Of a stretch of DNA of 64,000 nt, positions 26,001 through 37,118 are shown piece by piece (positions within the stretch are counted from its first letter, which is position 1; every line of letters starts with the position of its first letter). A program made the position numbers and the translations under genes. The notes beneath the pieces were generated by a model. That model worked only from the letters and a program-made list of their open reading frames with translations. It was not told where the DNA came from and made no database searches. The stretch lies in contig NC_035436.2 of NCBI RefSeq assembly GCF_002127325.2, positions 81,837,716-81,901,715 on the forward strand, written 5' to 3'. This stretch comes from Helianthus annuus (lineage: Eukaryota > Streptophyta > Magnoliopsida > Asterales > Asteraceae).

Positions 26001-26791
26001 ATGCAATAACAATTTATTGTATATTCAAAAAAAATTAAGCTATTTTTAGCTAGGCTAAATACACGGTTAATCACCTACAACCGACCTATTATAACCATCA
26101 AAACCGATTAACCATAATCGCCATAACCGATCGGTTATGGTTATGGTTATCCATTAATCGATATCGCGGTTATGGTTATGGTTATGATTTTAGGCGAAAA
26201 CCGACCCATACACAAACTGATCACCTATTTCCAATTTTGAACATTGGTTTTTCAAATTCTCCAAAGCCAAATATAATATCAATGATAAAAATAATAAATG
26301 AAGAGAAAAATGTCAAACCTATTTCCCCATTTAGTGTGAAGCTCAAGGATTCTACGCTCTTCTTGAGGAGTCATCTTTCCTCTTTTCAAACCTGGGTGGA
26401 GGTAGTTTACCCATCTCAATCTGCAACTCTTTCCACTTCTTTTTAAACCTGAACAATGAAATTTCAAGAAAAAATAATCCCCAAAAGTATTTATTTTTGT
26501 AGGTTAGAAAGAGGAGTTATAAAAATTAATTATAACCTTATAAATATATGTGTGTAAAAAGTAAAAACATAAATTTGTTACTTATTTTTTGTTCACACAT
26601 CTCTAACCCTAACGTAATCAATTATTACTACCTATATTATTTCATTTTGTATCTCCCGCCACCTTCAAACCTGAAACCTTTGCTATAAAGTCCCATCTTC
26701 GATCTCCACACATGTTCACAAATGAAACCAACTGAATGTCTTCTTGTTCTGTCCATGGACCTTTTCTCATCATGTTATTTTCTTGCCCCAT
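23090..26791 (-). CDS. MYB59: R2R3-MYB transcription factor, MYB48/MYB59-like, three exons
   Basis: A nuclear DNA-binding regulator. The minus-strand exons are 26791-26671, 26448-26319 and 23606-23090, with GT-AG introns of 222 and 2712 nt; together they give 255 residues from ATG to stop. R2 spans about residues 9-60 with Trp13, Trp33 and Trp53. R3 spans about 62-112 with Trp85 and Trp104; its first Trp position is changed (GKMTPQEE), as in this subgroup. The third exon carries [20 protein letters not shown]. Downstream are a Ser-rich stretch, SFYDTGG (152-158), DEIW (Trp198) and [11 protein letters not shown] (Trp225, Trp233), C-terminal motifs I associate with MYB48/59. The introns split Gly41 and Arg84, the usual R2R3 pattern. 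No break is seen. It is the only host gene found, and its exact orthologue among MYB48/MYB59 is not settled. Confidence 0.9.
24531..24884. mobile_element. PIF/Harbinger-type MITE in MYB intron 2
   Basis: TTA flanks both sides (24528-24530 and 24885-24887). The ends TACCATGCGTAGTGG and, reversed, GACCACCCGTAGTGG form a terminal repeat. A 3-bp TTA duplication with such ends fits PIF/Harbinger. No transposase is present. The interior (gcgttttgcgtcatg...) matches a second copy at about 27130-27454. Confidence 0.78.
24950..25275. mobile_element. hAT-type MITE in MYB intron 2, target duplication ATCCATTT
   Basis: ATCCATTT occurs at 24942-24949 and 25276-25283. The ends are CAGGTCGGCTC and, reversed, CAGAGCCGTC. 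It is 326 bp with no coding potential. The 8-bp duplication and CAG ends fit hAT. Confidence 0.85.
26066..26200. repeat. GGTTAT/ATAACC-rich imperfect inverted block
   Basis: Clusters of ataacc and aaccgat on the left face ggttatggttat clusters on the right, so the strand can fold back. It lies about 120 bp from the 5' splice site of MYB intron 2 (minus strand). Probably a decayed MITE; no target copies found. Confidence 0.5.
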
Positions 26792-26870
26792 TTTCTAGTT
26801 TCTTTTTGTTAGTGATCAAGAATCTTGTGTTGCAGTTGACTTGAAGTGAGTCAGATGAAATTAGGGTTCG

Positions 26871-26878
26871 TATTTATA
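26871..26878 (-). promoter_or_regulatory. Putative TATA box of the MYB gene
   Basis: TATAAATA on the minus strand, 80 bp upstream of the MYB ATG. Transcription would be expected to start some 30 bp downstream, giving a short 5' UTR. Inferred from sequence and position only. Confidence 0.55.
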
Positions 26879-27129
26879 CTGTTGTCCTTATCATCTTGTT
26901 GTAGTGAGTGGAGAGTTAAGATAGGGTTTTGAGTATGACTCTAGACTAAATCCTAACCGTACACCTATTGGTGGTGGTGTTTTGATAAGGTAACCCTACA
27001 AGGTGACACTACTTTATGATGTCAGCCATTTATAATGGTTATTTATGGTGTGGCCGGTGGGTGGGGTGGGATGAGGTGAGGGGAGGTGGTGTTTGATTTA
27101 ATCCCTCAGTGCCCAGTCGTTGGGTGAAT

Positions 27130-27454
27130 AATATTTCATCGAAAGGCGTTTTGCGTCATGTGACAATCCAGTTAGTAATGAGACGTTTTTCTAAAATGGG
27201 TGTGGTGGGGATATGACATTATTTTAAAAGGGGTGCAAAGGATTAAAAAAATAAAAAAATAACAATGAAAAAATTGATTGGCTAAATAAGAAAAGGGTTA
27301 GATGTGATTGGCCCATCAAATGGGGCTTGGACATACTTTTAAAAACGCCTAGGAAACAAAAACCACAAAACACACCCATAGGGGCTGCCTTGCCGGCGTT
27401 TTGGGGCGTGGAAGAGGGCAAAAACGCCTACAAAACTGCCCACTACATATGGTC
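27130..27454. mobile_element. Second Harbinger-type MITE copy, upstream of the MYB gene
   Basis: It shares the interior gcgttttgcgtcatg...gacgtttttctaaaat...tattttaaaaggggt with the copy in the MYB intron. The right end (actacatatggtc then TAA at 27455-27457) is recognisable; the left terminal repeat is eroded, so the left boundary is approximate. It lies about 340 bp upstream of the MYB ATG and could influence its promoter. Confidence 0.6.
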
Positions 27455-27503
27455 TAATAGTTTGATAAGTGGATGTAGTTTTCATAATGATCCTACAAAT
27501 CAC

Positions 27504-27640
27504 CACTACAAGAATTATACACTTTTAGCGGCGACACCTTTAGCGGCGACAGGCCAAGTGTCGCCGCTATTGGTCGATCCGCGTCAACCCAAACCCCAGC
27601 CGTTGATCATTAATCTGATCTAATGGTTGGGGTTAAGGAA
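27504..27640. mobile_element. CACTA-type transposon end
   Basis: CACTACAAGAA is followed by repeated tagcggcgac motifs and their inverse gtcgccgcta, a typical CACTA terminus with subterminal repeats. I could not find the other end with confidence; a ttgttttctactag at about 27748 is a weak candidate. Confidence 0.5.
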
Positions 27641-27974
27641 GCAATACTGCAAAGCTGAGCATTATGATTTCGACTGAAATCACCTTGGTCACAACATGAA
27701 TGGTGGCCGCAATCGATCATTTTTATAAAGTTATGGTCGTAAATACCTTGTTTTCTACTAGATAATCAAATTATAGGAATTGATTCGATTTATAAAATTG
27801 TTTAACCGGTCAATGCCTACATAGTAACGATGATTTAATGTCTGTTGTTGCAGATTTTTTTTATGTTCGATCAAGATAGAGGCTTGAAGATCGTTAATTA
27901 GACCATGCATGCCAATGAGGCCACAGTAATGTTGAACACCTTGTTTATGAATTAAAAGTTTTTTTTTGTTATAG

Positions 27975-27976
<2 letters not shown>

Positions 27977-28053
<77 letters not shown>
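27977..28053. repeat. (AT)n microsatellite
   Basis: About 77 bp of uninterrupted AT dinucleotides. Confidence 0.95.
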
Positions 28054-28056
<3 letters not shown>

Positions 28057-28071
28057 AGGATATCAATGGAC

Positions 28072-29110
28072 TACTAGAAAAGGGGACAATTTACTACAGA
28101 AATTTCCTACACAATTTTTTTCGTCACAGATTACAACACCTTTATGACGAATTTCCTACAAAAAAAAATTCATGATTTTGTTACAAATTTTCAATGCACC
28201 CATGACGAAAAACAAGAAAACCCTAATTAATTGACAGTTGTGTCACAAATCTGTCAGAAATAACCTACAAAAGGTTAATTATTATTCTTTACCGAATAAA
28301 TATTTATATAAGCCAAATAAATAAGGGAAAATAATATCGTTTCCTACAGATTTGTGACGAAAAATAAGAAAACCCTAATTAATTGACAGTTGCGTCACAA
28401 ATCTGTTAGAAATAATATCGTTTCATACACATTTATGACGAAATATTTATTTTTTAATTTACTTAAACCATCCGTTAGAATTCCGTCACAACTTGTGACA
28501 AGTTTCCGACAAAAAAAATAAGAAAACCCTATTTAATCGACAGTTGCGTCACAAATCTGTCACAAATAATCTACAAAAGGTTAATTTATAATAGTTTACC
28601 GAATAAATATTAATATATGCAAAATAAATAAGAGAAAATGATAGCATTTCCTACACAATTCTGACAAAATATTTAACCATCCGACAGGATTGCGTCACAA
28701 CCTGTGATACATTTCTGACAAATATCCTTGTATCAATACAATTTCCTACGCATTTATGACAATGCTTAAATCCATTGCAAATTGTCATAAAGGCGTAGGA
28801 AACAATCCATGTATCAATACAATTTCCTACGGTTTATGACAAAATATAGATTCATAAACCATCCCTCGCGATTGCGTCACAACTTGTGACACATTTCCGA
28901 TAAATATCCTTGTATAAATACAATTTTCTACGCATTTATGACAGAATGCTTAAATCCATTGCATATTGTCACAAAGGCGTAGGAAACAATCCATGTATCA
29001 ATACAATTGCCTACGAATTTATGACAAAATGCTTAAATCCATTGCAAGTTGTGACACATTTCTTATGACATTTAAGGATTTGTCACAAATGTGTAAGAAA
29101 CAACCTATAT
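28072..29110. repeat. Repeat-rich block, probably subterminal region of a CACTA-like element
   Basis: It begins CTACTAGAAAAGGGG, like a CACTA end with its first bases altered. It then carries many dispersed copies of tttcctac, gcgtcacaa and tttatgac motifs in both orientations, including near-identical units of about 150-190 bp around 28200, 28350 and 28540 (ttgacagttg.gtcacaaatctgt). No ORF. The right end may have been lost to the microsatellite that follows. Confidence 0.5.
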
Positions 29111-29195
29111 AATTATTCTTATTTAAAATTTTAAATGTACGTAACTATGTGGACGTATGCATAGAGTATAACGTGAGTATCTATATATATGTATT

Positions 29196-30480
29196 TGTGT
29201 ATGTGGGTATGTATGTATGTGTACGTATATGCAAGTTTGTATCTATATGGGTATGTATGTATGTGTGTATATGTGTGTGTGTGTGTGTGTATGTATGTCT
29301 GTATGTCTGTATGTATGTATGTATGTATGTATGTATGTATGTATGTATGTATGTATGTATGTATGTATGTATGTATGTATGTATGTATGTATGTATGTAT
29401 GTATGTATGTATGTATGTATGTATGTATGTATGTATGTATGTATGTATGTATGTATGTATGTATGTATGTATGTATGTATGTATGTATGTATGTATGTAT
29501 GTATGTATGTATGTATGTATGTATGTATGTATGTATGTATGTATGTATGTATGTATGTATGTATGTATGTATGTATGTATGTATGTATGTATGTATGTAT
29601 GTATGTATGTATGTATGTATGTATGTATGTATGTATGTATGTATGTATGTATGTATGTATGTATGTATGTATGTATGTATGTATGTATGTATGTATGTAT
29701 GTATGTATGTATGTATGTATGTATGTATGTATGTATGTATGTATGTATGTATGTATGTATGTATGTATGTATGTATGTATGTATGTATGTATGTATGTAT
29801 GTATGTATGTATGTATGTATGTATGTATGTATGTATGTATGTATGTATGTATGTATGTATGTATGTATGTATGTATGTATGTATGTATGTATGTATGTAT
29901 GTATGTATGTATGTATGTATGTATGTATGTATGTATGTATGTATGTATGTATGTATGTATGTATGTATGTATGTATGTATGTATGTATGTATGTATGTAT
30001 GTATGTATGTATGTATGTATGTATGTTATGTATGTATGCTATGTATGTATGTATGTATGTATGTATTATGTATGTATGTATGTATGTATGTATGTACGTA
30101 TGTATGTACGTATGTATGTATGTACGTATGTACGTATGTACGTATGTACGTATGTACGTAGGTACGTATGTACGTATGTACGTAGGTACGTATGTACGTA
30201 CGTACGTAGTACGTAGTACGTAGTACGTAGTATGTATGTATGTATGTATGTATGTATGTATGTATGTATGTATGTATGTATGTATGTATGTATGGTTATG
30301 TATGTTATGTATGTATGTATGTATGTATGTATGTATGTATGTATGTATGTATGTATGTATGTATGTATGTATGTATGTATGTATGTATGTATGTATGTAT
30401 GTATGTATGTATGTATGTATGTATGTATGTATGTATGTATGTATGTATGTATGTATGTATGTATGTATGTATGTATGTGT
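29196..30480. repeat. Very long (TATG)n microsatellite with a TACG variant block
   Basis: Imperfect to about 29308, then a perfect tetranucleotide run of about 719 bp (29309-30027, roughly 180 units), a mutated block at 30028-30235 enriched in tacg units, and further perfect runs to about 30478. Because 4 and 3 share no factor, all three forward frames stay open with a four-residue repeat; these are not genes. The true length may differ from the assembly. Confidence 0.97.
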
Positions 30481-30690
30481 GTGTGAGTGGGGAATGATTG
30501 ATCACGCCGTGAAATGCATCGCGGGAGGGAAAAGAATTACCCCTTAGCGCCAGCCGTAGTGTTGTTGGCGGCGCTATGCCCTATTTTGCCCTGTGATGGT
30601 GCCCCACTGGGATTTGAATAATCCTTTTTCTAATGTGCGTCTTTTTACATAGTACTAAATTTGAATCAGAATAATATGGTTTTGGTTGAA

Positions 30691-30719
30691 GCCCGCGTAT
30701 TACGCGGGCATTAACCTAG
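30691..30719 (+). mobile_element. Helitron 3' terminus
   Basis: A 9-bp perfect stem with one-base loop (30691-30709) is followed by ATTAACCTAG and then T. A GC hairpin shortly before CTAG|T is the standard Helitron 3' end. The 5' end is not identified; the element may include the microsatellite to its left. Confidence 0.65.
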
Positions 30720-30720
30720 T

Positions 30721-31010
30721 TCTTTTATAAATGTATCTTATGTAACCATTAGGAAGCTAAGGACCTAAAACTCATTTGAATCTTCAGATTATGAAACATA
30801 GTTAATATGTTAGATCCTTGTGTTATGAAACGGTTCAAAACATTGTTATCTAGATGTTTATAATGTTGAAGTTTAATCTGAACGTATAAAGATAGACCTA
30901 AACTTCATGTTGCGTAAGATAAATATGTATGGGCTCACTTGAGGCGGGTTGTGACAGATGTACATGATTTCAAATATAATGACATTATCAGCATCATCCT
31001 CATTCTATAA
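30721..31010. other. Unassigned AT-rich spacer
   Basis: Nothing recognisable between the Helitron end and the inverted LTR fragment. Confidence 0.4.
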
Positions 31011-31643
31011 TGTCACACCCTCAAATTCCACATGAGGGGTACTACTGTGAGGCGTGTGACTGACTAGGATCCAGCCACTAATCATATGAAACAATTATAA
31101 TAGTAAAATAGTTTCACCAGACCAATACAATTAGTGACAACTAAGGTTTATGTTCAAAGTTTTTAAGTTCAAAACAGTGTTTTTAAGAGGAAAGTGGAAG
31201 CATAGGTAAAATAGTTCAAACATAAGTTCACGGTTCATAATTATTAATAGAATCCAACATGGGTTAAGGCGACTACTACACTTCCCCAAGCTGCAAGCTC
31301 CTAAGTTACTATGTACCTGCAAAGCATGCAGTAGGGTATTAACATAAAGTTGGCGAGTTCACGAGTTGTCCAGTTTTAATTCCATAAAACTTGTTTAAGT
31401 AGTTAAGTTACTCATTTATATCATGCCATGGGGAGCTACCCCATATGTAAGCTACTAAACTGCGTAATACCGAATACTTGGCGACCTCATGTTGTTTGTT
31501 GCCCCGTTTTGTCAGTGTCTATCATCATTAACGGTTTTCCAAGGTCTATTAGTTCACGACCGATCCTCTCCAGGCATGGTGTGAGGTTGGTGAAACCTAA
31601 ATATGTGATACCCCAAGAAAACACACCACACAACTACCTTCTG
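31011..31643 (-). repeat. Truncated LTR fragment in reverse orientation
   Basis: It starts TGTCACACCCTCAAATTCC and is recognisably related, reversed, to 33400-34083 and to the LTR at 13542 (gcaagctcct..gtacctgcaaagcatg, gttggcgagttcac). It breaks off near 31643, directly before a gypsy polypurine tract, so it is a partial copy. Confidence 0.7.
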
Positions 31644-31655
31644 CTGTGACTACGT

Positions 31656-31695
31656 GCTAAATTTCGGGATGAAATTTCTTTCAACTTGGGGAGGA
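31656..31695 (+). other. Gypsy internal 3' end with polypurine tract
   Basis: The sequence tttcgggatgaaattt...cttggggagga matches the segment before the 3' LTR at 5925-5960. It directly precedes an LTR start. It is therefore the end of an internal region whose rest is missing. Confidence 0.75.
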
Positions 31696-34083
31696 TGTGA
31701 CAACTCATATTTCAAGAGCCTTTCTTTGTGCTTTGATGTAACTTACGTGTGCGATTATTTGAATAGTTAACGTATGCTGATTGATTGAATGTTATAAATG
31801 TGTGAATTGTTAAATGTTAAGATGTCGTTTTATTTTATAAGATCTTAGTCGCACACAACACTTGAGGCGCACATTGTAGTCGGACCGCACACCCTCGTGA
31901 TGTTGATCTCGGCCCAAACTAAAACGGAACCCAAAGACGGGCCCAGCCCTCCTTGTAGCGCACACACACATACACGGTTAGGTGTGTGACTCCCATAATC
32001 ACAAAACACTCAACTATTATCAAAACCCTAAGCTCTCCTTCTCCCCTTTGAAACCCGAAGACAACCCTCATCCCCATCGAAGCCATACGGATCGCAGCAC
32101 CCTCCTTCCCTCTCGGTCACAACTTTTTATCATACAAACTTCTAGTTAGTCTCTAGTTTTGGTTTCGAATTGTGTTCTTTATTTGATTTCAGCCGTGTAC
32201 TAACGTGATGATCATTATGATTTTATGCGATGACTTAGGGTTTCATGCTAGTAGAATTATTGATGAAATTATGTTCTTGAATCTGATATAAGTGTTTGGT
32301 TATGATGTTAATATGTGGGATGATGAAACTAGAGTGGTGTTCATATAAATCGGTTTACATGTGAATGCAACCGATTGATCTAGGGTTTTGATGATCTATG
32401 ATTTCATGATAATTTAAGGATTTATATGCAACGTAGTTGATGAATTATTTGGTATGTCAAAACAGTTTCGTTGTGCAATTCTGATTAAGGTTTAGTTGAT
32501 GATTAAGGTTGCATGATAATATTTGAAATAACTATCCTAATGATCCGATTAGAATGTTTAGAATGATTGATTAAATGGTTGTTCATAATTAGATTGTATG
32601 AATGTGAATAACTACTGATTAAATGTTATTGTTTGATCTTGATTGAAACTTGCCAAATGTGATAACTGTTGTTTCGAAAATTAAGGACAATTAAAAAGGA
32701 AATCGGTTACATCTTCTGGGTCTCGATTGAGGTTGCGAGTCAGAATCCCTTGGTTTTGACTTGAGACCACACCTTCACAAAAACAAGAGAACTCGAGACC
32801 ATGATTGCGGGTCCGGTTTCAACTCGAGACCTTCTTGGCTACAACTCGAGACCGCTTGATCTCAATTCAAGATCTCTAGTTGCGGGTCGAGACCTCATGG
32901 TTTCAACTGGAGGTCCCACTCGAAACGTGTGTGTTAACTGGTCTAGGAACTGTTGGGCCGCATTACATGATACTCGCACACTTTCAACAGGCCCATATCC
33001 ATCTGGGCCATACACTTGAACAGTACATCGTTGGATCTTGAACGTGCACTTATATGTTACTGTTAACTACCATGCTATACGTGCTATGTCATGAACCTTT
33101 CTTGTATGCAACGTGTTAGGATACATGTAGAACAATGTGTTTGTTACTTGAATATGAACCTGACTTGTATGGTAACCATAATAGGATGTGGTTGACCACA
33201 TTAGCTCAAGTTACTTTTATCTGTCGAGCTAATCTAAGGTGAGTTCACACTTTTCTTAAAAGCATGTGATTCCCGGTGGTTTGGGAATGGGTCAAACAAC
33301 AACTATCCCCCTTGGGTGGGATGCAACCTGCGTATTCTCCTTAGGTAGAATACGAACAACCCATCCTCTTGGTGAAGGACGACAACCGTTATAATACATA
33401 TCTTAAGCATACTAGACATCAACTCTATTTGAAAGTCCCCACTCATTTTTATACCGACTTAATCGCCAGGCCAATGGAGAACGGGTATTAGTTAAATAGC
33501 GCTATTAGGTTTGACAAGCCTCACACCGTGCCGCAGAGGACGGGAGTGGACTAATATACTTGGGTACTTAGTCAATGATGATAGACATTGACTCGGGGCA
33601 CTCAACATAACTACAGTCAGTAGTCGGTATGGTACGGGTCTAGTGGTTTAAAATAGTGGGGTAGCTCCCCATGACATGTTTTTATAAAGACCAAAGGAAC
33701 TTAACAACTTATGGTTTTTTGGAACAACACTAAACGAAACAACTGTGAACTCGCCAACGTTATGTTGAAACACTACTGCATGCTTTGCAGGTCGATAGGT
33801 ACATGGCTAGAGCTTGCACGAGGAGTGGACGTTGTGGCAAGGAACCAACTGTTGGGTTCCTACTATTAAACATTATGATTTTTAAACTGCTTATGGGTTT
33901 TAAACTTTATGCTTCCGCTAACACTTAAACTTGGTTTGGGATATTGTTTTCGTAAACACTAAACGCTTGGATTGTGATGGTTTTACTTTATTTTACTTAT
34001 AGTTTAGTATGATTAGTGGTATGATCCTGGCCAGTCACACGCCTCGCGGTAATACTCCGCTTGTGGATTTTGGGGGTGTGACA
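31696..34083 (+). repeat. LTR of the plus-strand gypsy element (2388 bp)
   Basis: It runs from TGTGACAACTC to GGGGGTGTGACA. On its right is a primer site, so it acts as the 5' LTR of the element at 34084; on its left is a polypurine tract. No gene inside. It is related to the LTRs of the CATGG element. Confidence 0.88.
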
Positions 34084-34086
34084 GAT

Positions 34087-34100
34087 TGGTATCAGAGCCA
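34087..34100 (+). other. Primer-binding site, initiator Met tRNA
   Basis: TGGTATCAGAGCCA, three bases after the LTR end. Confidence 0.92.
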
Positions 34101-34450
34101 TTGGTTATAGTGAACTGGGTTTTAAAAAGGGAAAAAATCTTTTTGACAAAAACCAGACTATAACTTGTTCAGTGCTCAACGATCCACAACGACGCTTCAC
34201 TCCACGTGCAAGGCTTAACACTTTAGGTGGTATGATTTATGTTTATATTGCCTACTTGATAGTTTACTTTTGCATGGTGTGTTACTTATAGTATGCCTAG
34301 TTAGGGTAGTAGCATGGTGTGTATTAGCCCTAATGTGCTCTCTTTGACATTCAACTGTTTACATAGAACCTTATGTGCTCACTCTCTTCTGTCATTCTTT
34401 TCGCACTCCTACATCATCATTCTCACTTGTGTTTTCTGGATGTGAAGATC

Positions 34451-36000
34451 ATGAGTGGACGCCTCAACTTGACTTAGGCTCAACTGACGGCCTTAATCAA
34501 CGAACGGGTTGCTGAAGCTTTAGCAGCCTAAACTGGAGGTAAAGCCTGCCATTTCGACCTAACCTAGGATGTTAGATCCTACTCTCGTGACATTCCGTCG
34601 TTCTAAACCCTATCCTTCTTTCTCACACGACAGGTCAACCTGCTCAGCCTCGAGCATGTACGTTCAAGACCTTTATGGATTGCTGACCCAGTTCCTTCAG
34701 CGGCATAGAGGGAGCCGTGGGTCTACTACACTAGTTTAGAAGATTGAGTCTGTGTTCGAGATGTGTGAATGCCCTGTGAACAATCGAGTGAAGTTTTCGA
34801 CTGGAACACTCGAAGGAAGTGTGCTCTCTTGGTGGAATGCACAGGTGCAAATGCTAGGGTTGGCTGCTGCGAACGCCACCTCATGGAACGACTTCAAGGA
34901 GCTGATTAAGGAAGAGTATTGTCATTGGGATGATATTCACAAGCTTGAGGTGGAGTTCTATAACCTCAAGATGGTAGGGTCTGAAATTGAAGCCTACACG
35001 AAAAGATCGAATGATTTGGCTGCTTTGTGTCCTAATATGACGAATCCCGCTTACAAGCGCATTGAGCTCTACATCAAGGGTTTATTGCCAGAAATTCAGA
35101 GCATGGTAACTGCAGCAAACCTCCCTACGATCCAGCAGATCATACGACTATCGCACCGCCTCACTGATTAGGCAGTCGAGCAGAACAGGTTACCCAAGCG
35201 GGTTAGTGCTACCACTGATGCTCCAAGTGACAACAAGCGTAAGTGGGATGGAAATTTAAACAAGGGCTCGAGCTCTTCACAGCCTCAGGCTCAGCAGCGA
35301 AAGACCGATGACTACAAGAGCCCCAATCAACAGTCTGCTACCAATCAAAGTCAGGGTGGGTACAGAAGAAATCACCCCAAGTGCAACCGTTGTAACTTGC
35401 ACCACAACGGGCCGTGCAACAAGGGCCACTGTCAGAGGTGCAACAAGCCAGGCCACACAATAAAGGATTGCAGGAGACCATATCTTGCGAATCAGAATCG
35501 ACAGCAGCAGCAGCAACAAGCCCCCACAGAACCAGTAGCAGCAACAGCAACAACAGGGTAACAATAAGGGATATTACCAGTGTGGAGCAGAAGGCCACTT
35601 TAAAAGAAACTGTCCTCAACTGAATCAGAACCGTAACAACAACAACCAGGGCAATGGGAACAACAACTGGAACAACAATGATGACAATGGTGCCAAGGGG
35701 CGTGTGTTTGTGATTTGTCAAGGTAAAGCAAGGAACAATCCCAATGTTGTGACGGGTAAGTTTCTACTGGACGACTACTTTGTTTCTGTTTTATTCGATT
35801 CGGGAGCCGATGCTAGTTATGTGTCCTTAAAGGTTAGTCAGATGCTCAAGCATACCCCAATCCCTTTGAATTCCAAGCATGTTGTAGAACTAGCGAACGG
35901 TAAAAACCTTGAGGCCACACACATTGTTAAGGGTTGTAAACTCGCTCTAGCTGGTCAGACTTTTTCTATGGATCTCATCCCCATAGTTCTTGGTAGTTTT
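34451..36000 (+). pseudogene. Gypsy gag and protease, broken, first part
   Basis: Gag starts MSGRLNLT at 34451. In-frame stops lie at 34475-34477 and 34529-34531; a 95-nt GT-AG intron (34539-34633) precedes the ACTFKTF motif; further stops are at 34684-34686 and 34732-34734, with a one-base shift just after. The gag core is readable at 34752-35171 (VLSWWNAQ, KLEVEFYNLKM). Cys/His knuckles at about 35380-35620 are frame-shifted. The protease is at 35704-36000 with LFDSGAD. It stops at LGSF because another LTR element is inserted there; it resumes at 54380. Non-functional. Confidence 0.88.
34539..34633 (+). other. Putative gag intron in the second gypsy element (95 nt, phase 1)
   Basis: The donor GGAG|GTAAAG and acceptor CGACAG|GTCAAC leave one base before and two after, making a Gly codon as in the first element, a few residues ahead of the conserved CTFK/CTYK motif. 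Confidence 0.65.
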
Positions 36001-37118
36001 TGTGACACCTGTGTTACTCCAACCATCAAAAAAATGCCAAACCAATGAAATATTGTGTTTCATACTTGGGATTTGTATAAATATGTGTATCGTTTGCACG
36101 TATCAATTCTTGTTCGATTTCAAGCTTTAAATCGCTTTCTGGAAGGTTATATGCGCACTGATGCGTAAATACAACCAGTTTAATGCAACGAACACTCCGG
36201 AATAGTGAAATAGGCTTAACATACCTTAAATAACCTTTACATAACTTAGAAATAAGTTTTGCAGGGTTGGGTGTGACGAAATCAAGTTTATTCGCTTACA
36301 GGGACTAAATTCGACAAACTGCGAAAGTATGTCGATTTGTATTGTAACGAACATTCCGGAACTTGATCATAAGTTAAATATGCCCTAAATATCCTTTACA
36401 TAGCCTAGAAATAGGCTTTGAGGTGTTTGGTGCGCAAAAATAAACCTTTGGTCATTCAGGGACTAAAAGCGTCAAAAAGTGCATAAGTTTGCATTTTCGC
36501 GCATATCTTACGTTCTGAATACATCCGGACATCCAAAAATTTATGTAACCATTAAAATATTTTATTTTAGTGATTGGCATGATAAAATTTCATTCGTCGC
36601 TTAATTTGGATCGTTTTTGCGTACGTTACGACTTCCGTCGTAATTAACCGAACAACGCAACCGTACGACCAAACGAGCCAACATCCGAGATATTTTTTTA
36701 TCACATTTTAAGTTCCCTATACTTTAACTTCATTTTAGAGCTTTGAAATGGGGTTAGCGGGGCTCAAACGTGTCAAAAATGCATCGAAAACCAAGTTTGG
36801 GGCTTCAGGGGCTAAATCTGTCATTTTTTAAAGTTGCTGGTCTGCAGGTCCCTTACGGTCCGTATGGACCTTTGATTACGGTCCGTAAGCAGTGCCCAGC
36901 ACATCAGAATTGCAAAAACATTGAATCTGGCATTTCCCACCAATTCCCATGGTTTTCTTTGCATGTTCTATCTTGTGGGCTGGTTTTGGGGTTCCCATGG
37001 TTTCTTAAATCAGTGGGTGCAAATGTAGGGCCATGTTCGAAGCTCGGGAATCAAGAAATGATCTTAAAGGTTCTAGGAAATCTATAAATACCCACCCCCT
37101 TTCATTCTAAACCCACAT

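Larger units (their letters stand above)
23607..26318 (-). other. Large second intron of the MYB gene, loaded with repeats
   Basis: 2712 nt between the Arg84 halves, where this intron is usually short. It holds a Harbinger-type MITE (24531-24884), a hAT-type element (24950-25275) and a GGTTAT-rich block (about 26066-26200). The rest (23640-24530 and 25284-26060) is AT-rich; 23670-24240 has many acacgttta/ttaacacg repeats that may be another old MITE, which I could not delimit. Confidence 0.8.

Noticed and set aside
26100..26200. GGTTAT repeats as an interstitial telomere
   Set aside because: The plant telomere unit is a 7-mer (TTTAGGG); this is a 6-mer in fold-back arrangement.
27748..27762. 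ttgttttctactag as the other end of the CACTA element at 27504
   Set aside because: Only a weak match to the reversed terminus and no clear 3-bp duplication.
28072..29110. Regularly repeated short motifs resembling a CRISPR array
   Set aside because: Spacing is irregular, motifs are in both orientations, and the genome is plant nuclear.
29180..29200. TCTATATATATG as the 5' end of the Helitron ending at 30719
   Set aside because: It sits after A as required, but the motif is low-complexity and there is no empty site or second copy to support it.
29149..30547. Long open frames of a four-residue repeat in all three forward frames and one reverse frame
   Set aside because: They follow automatically from a stop-free tetranucleotide microsatellite; no coding evidence.
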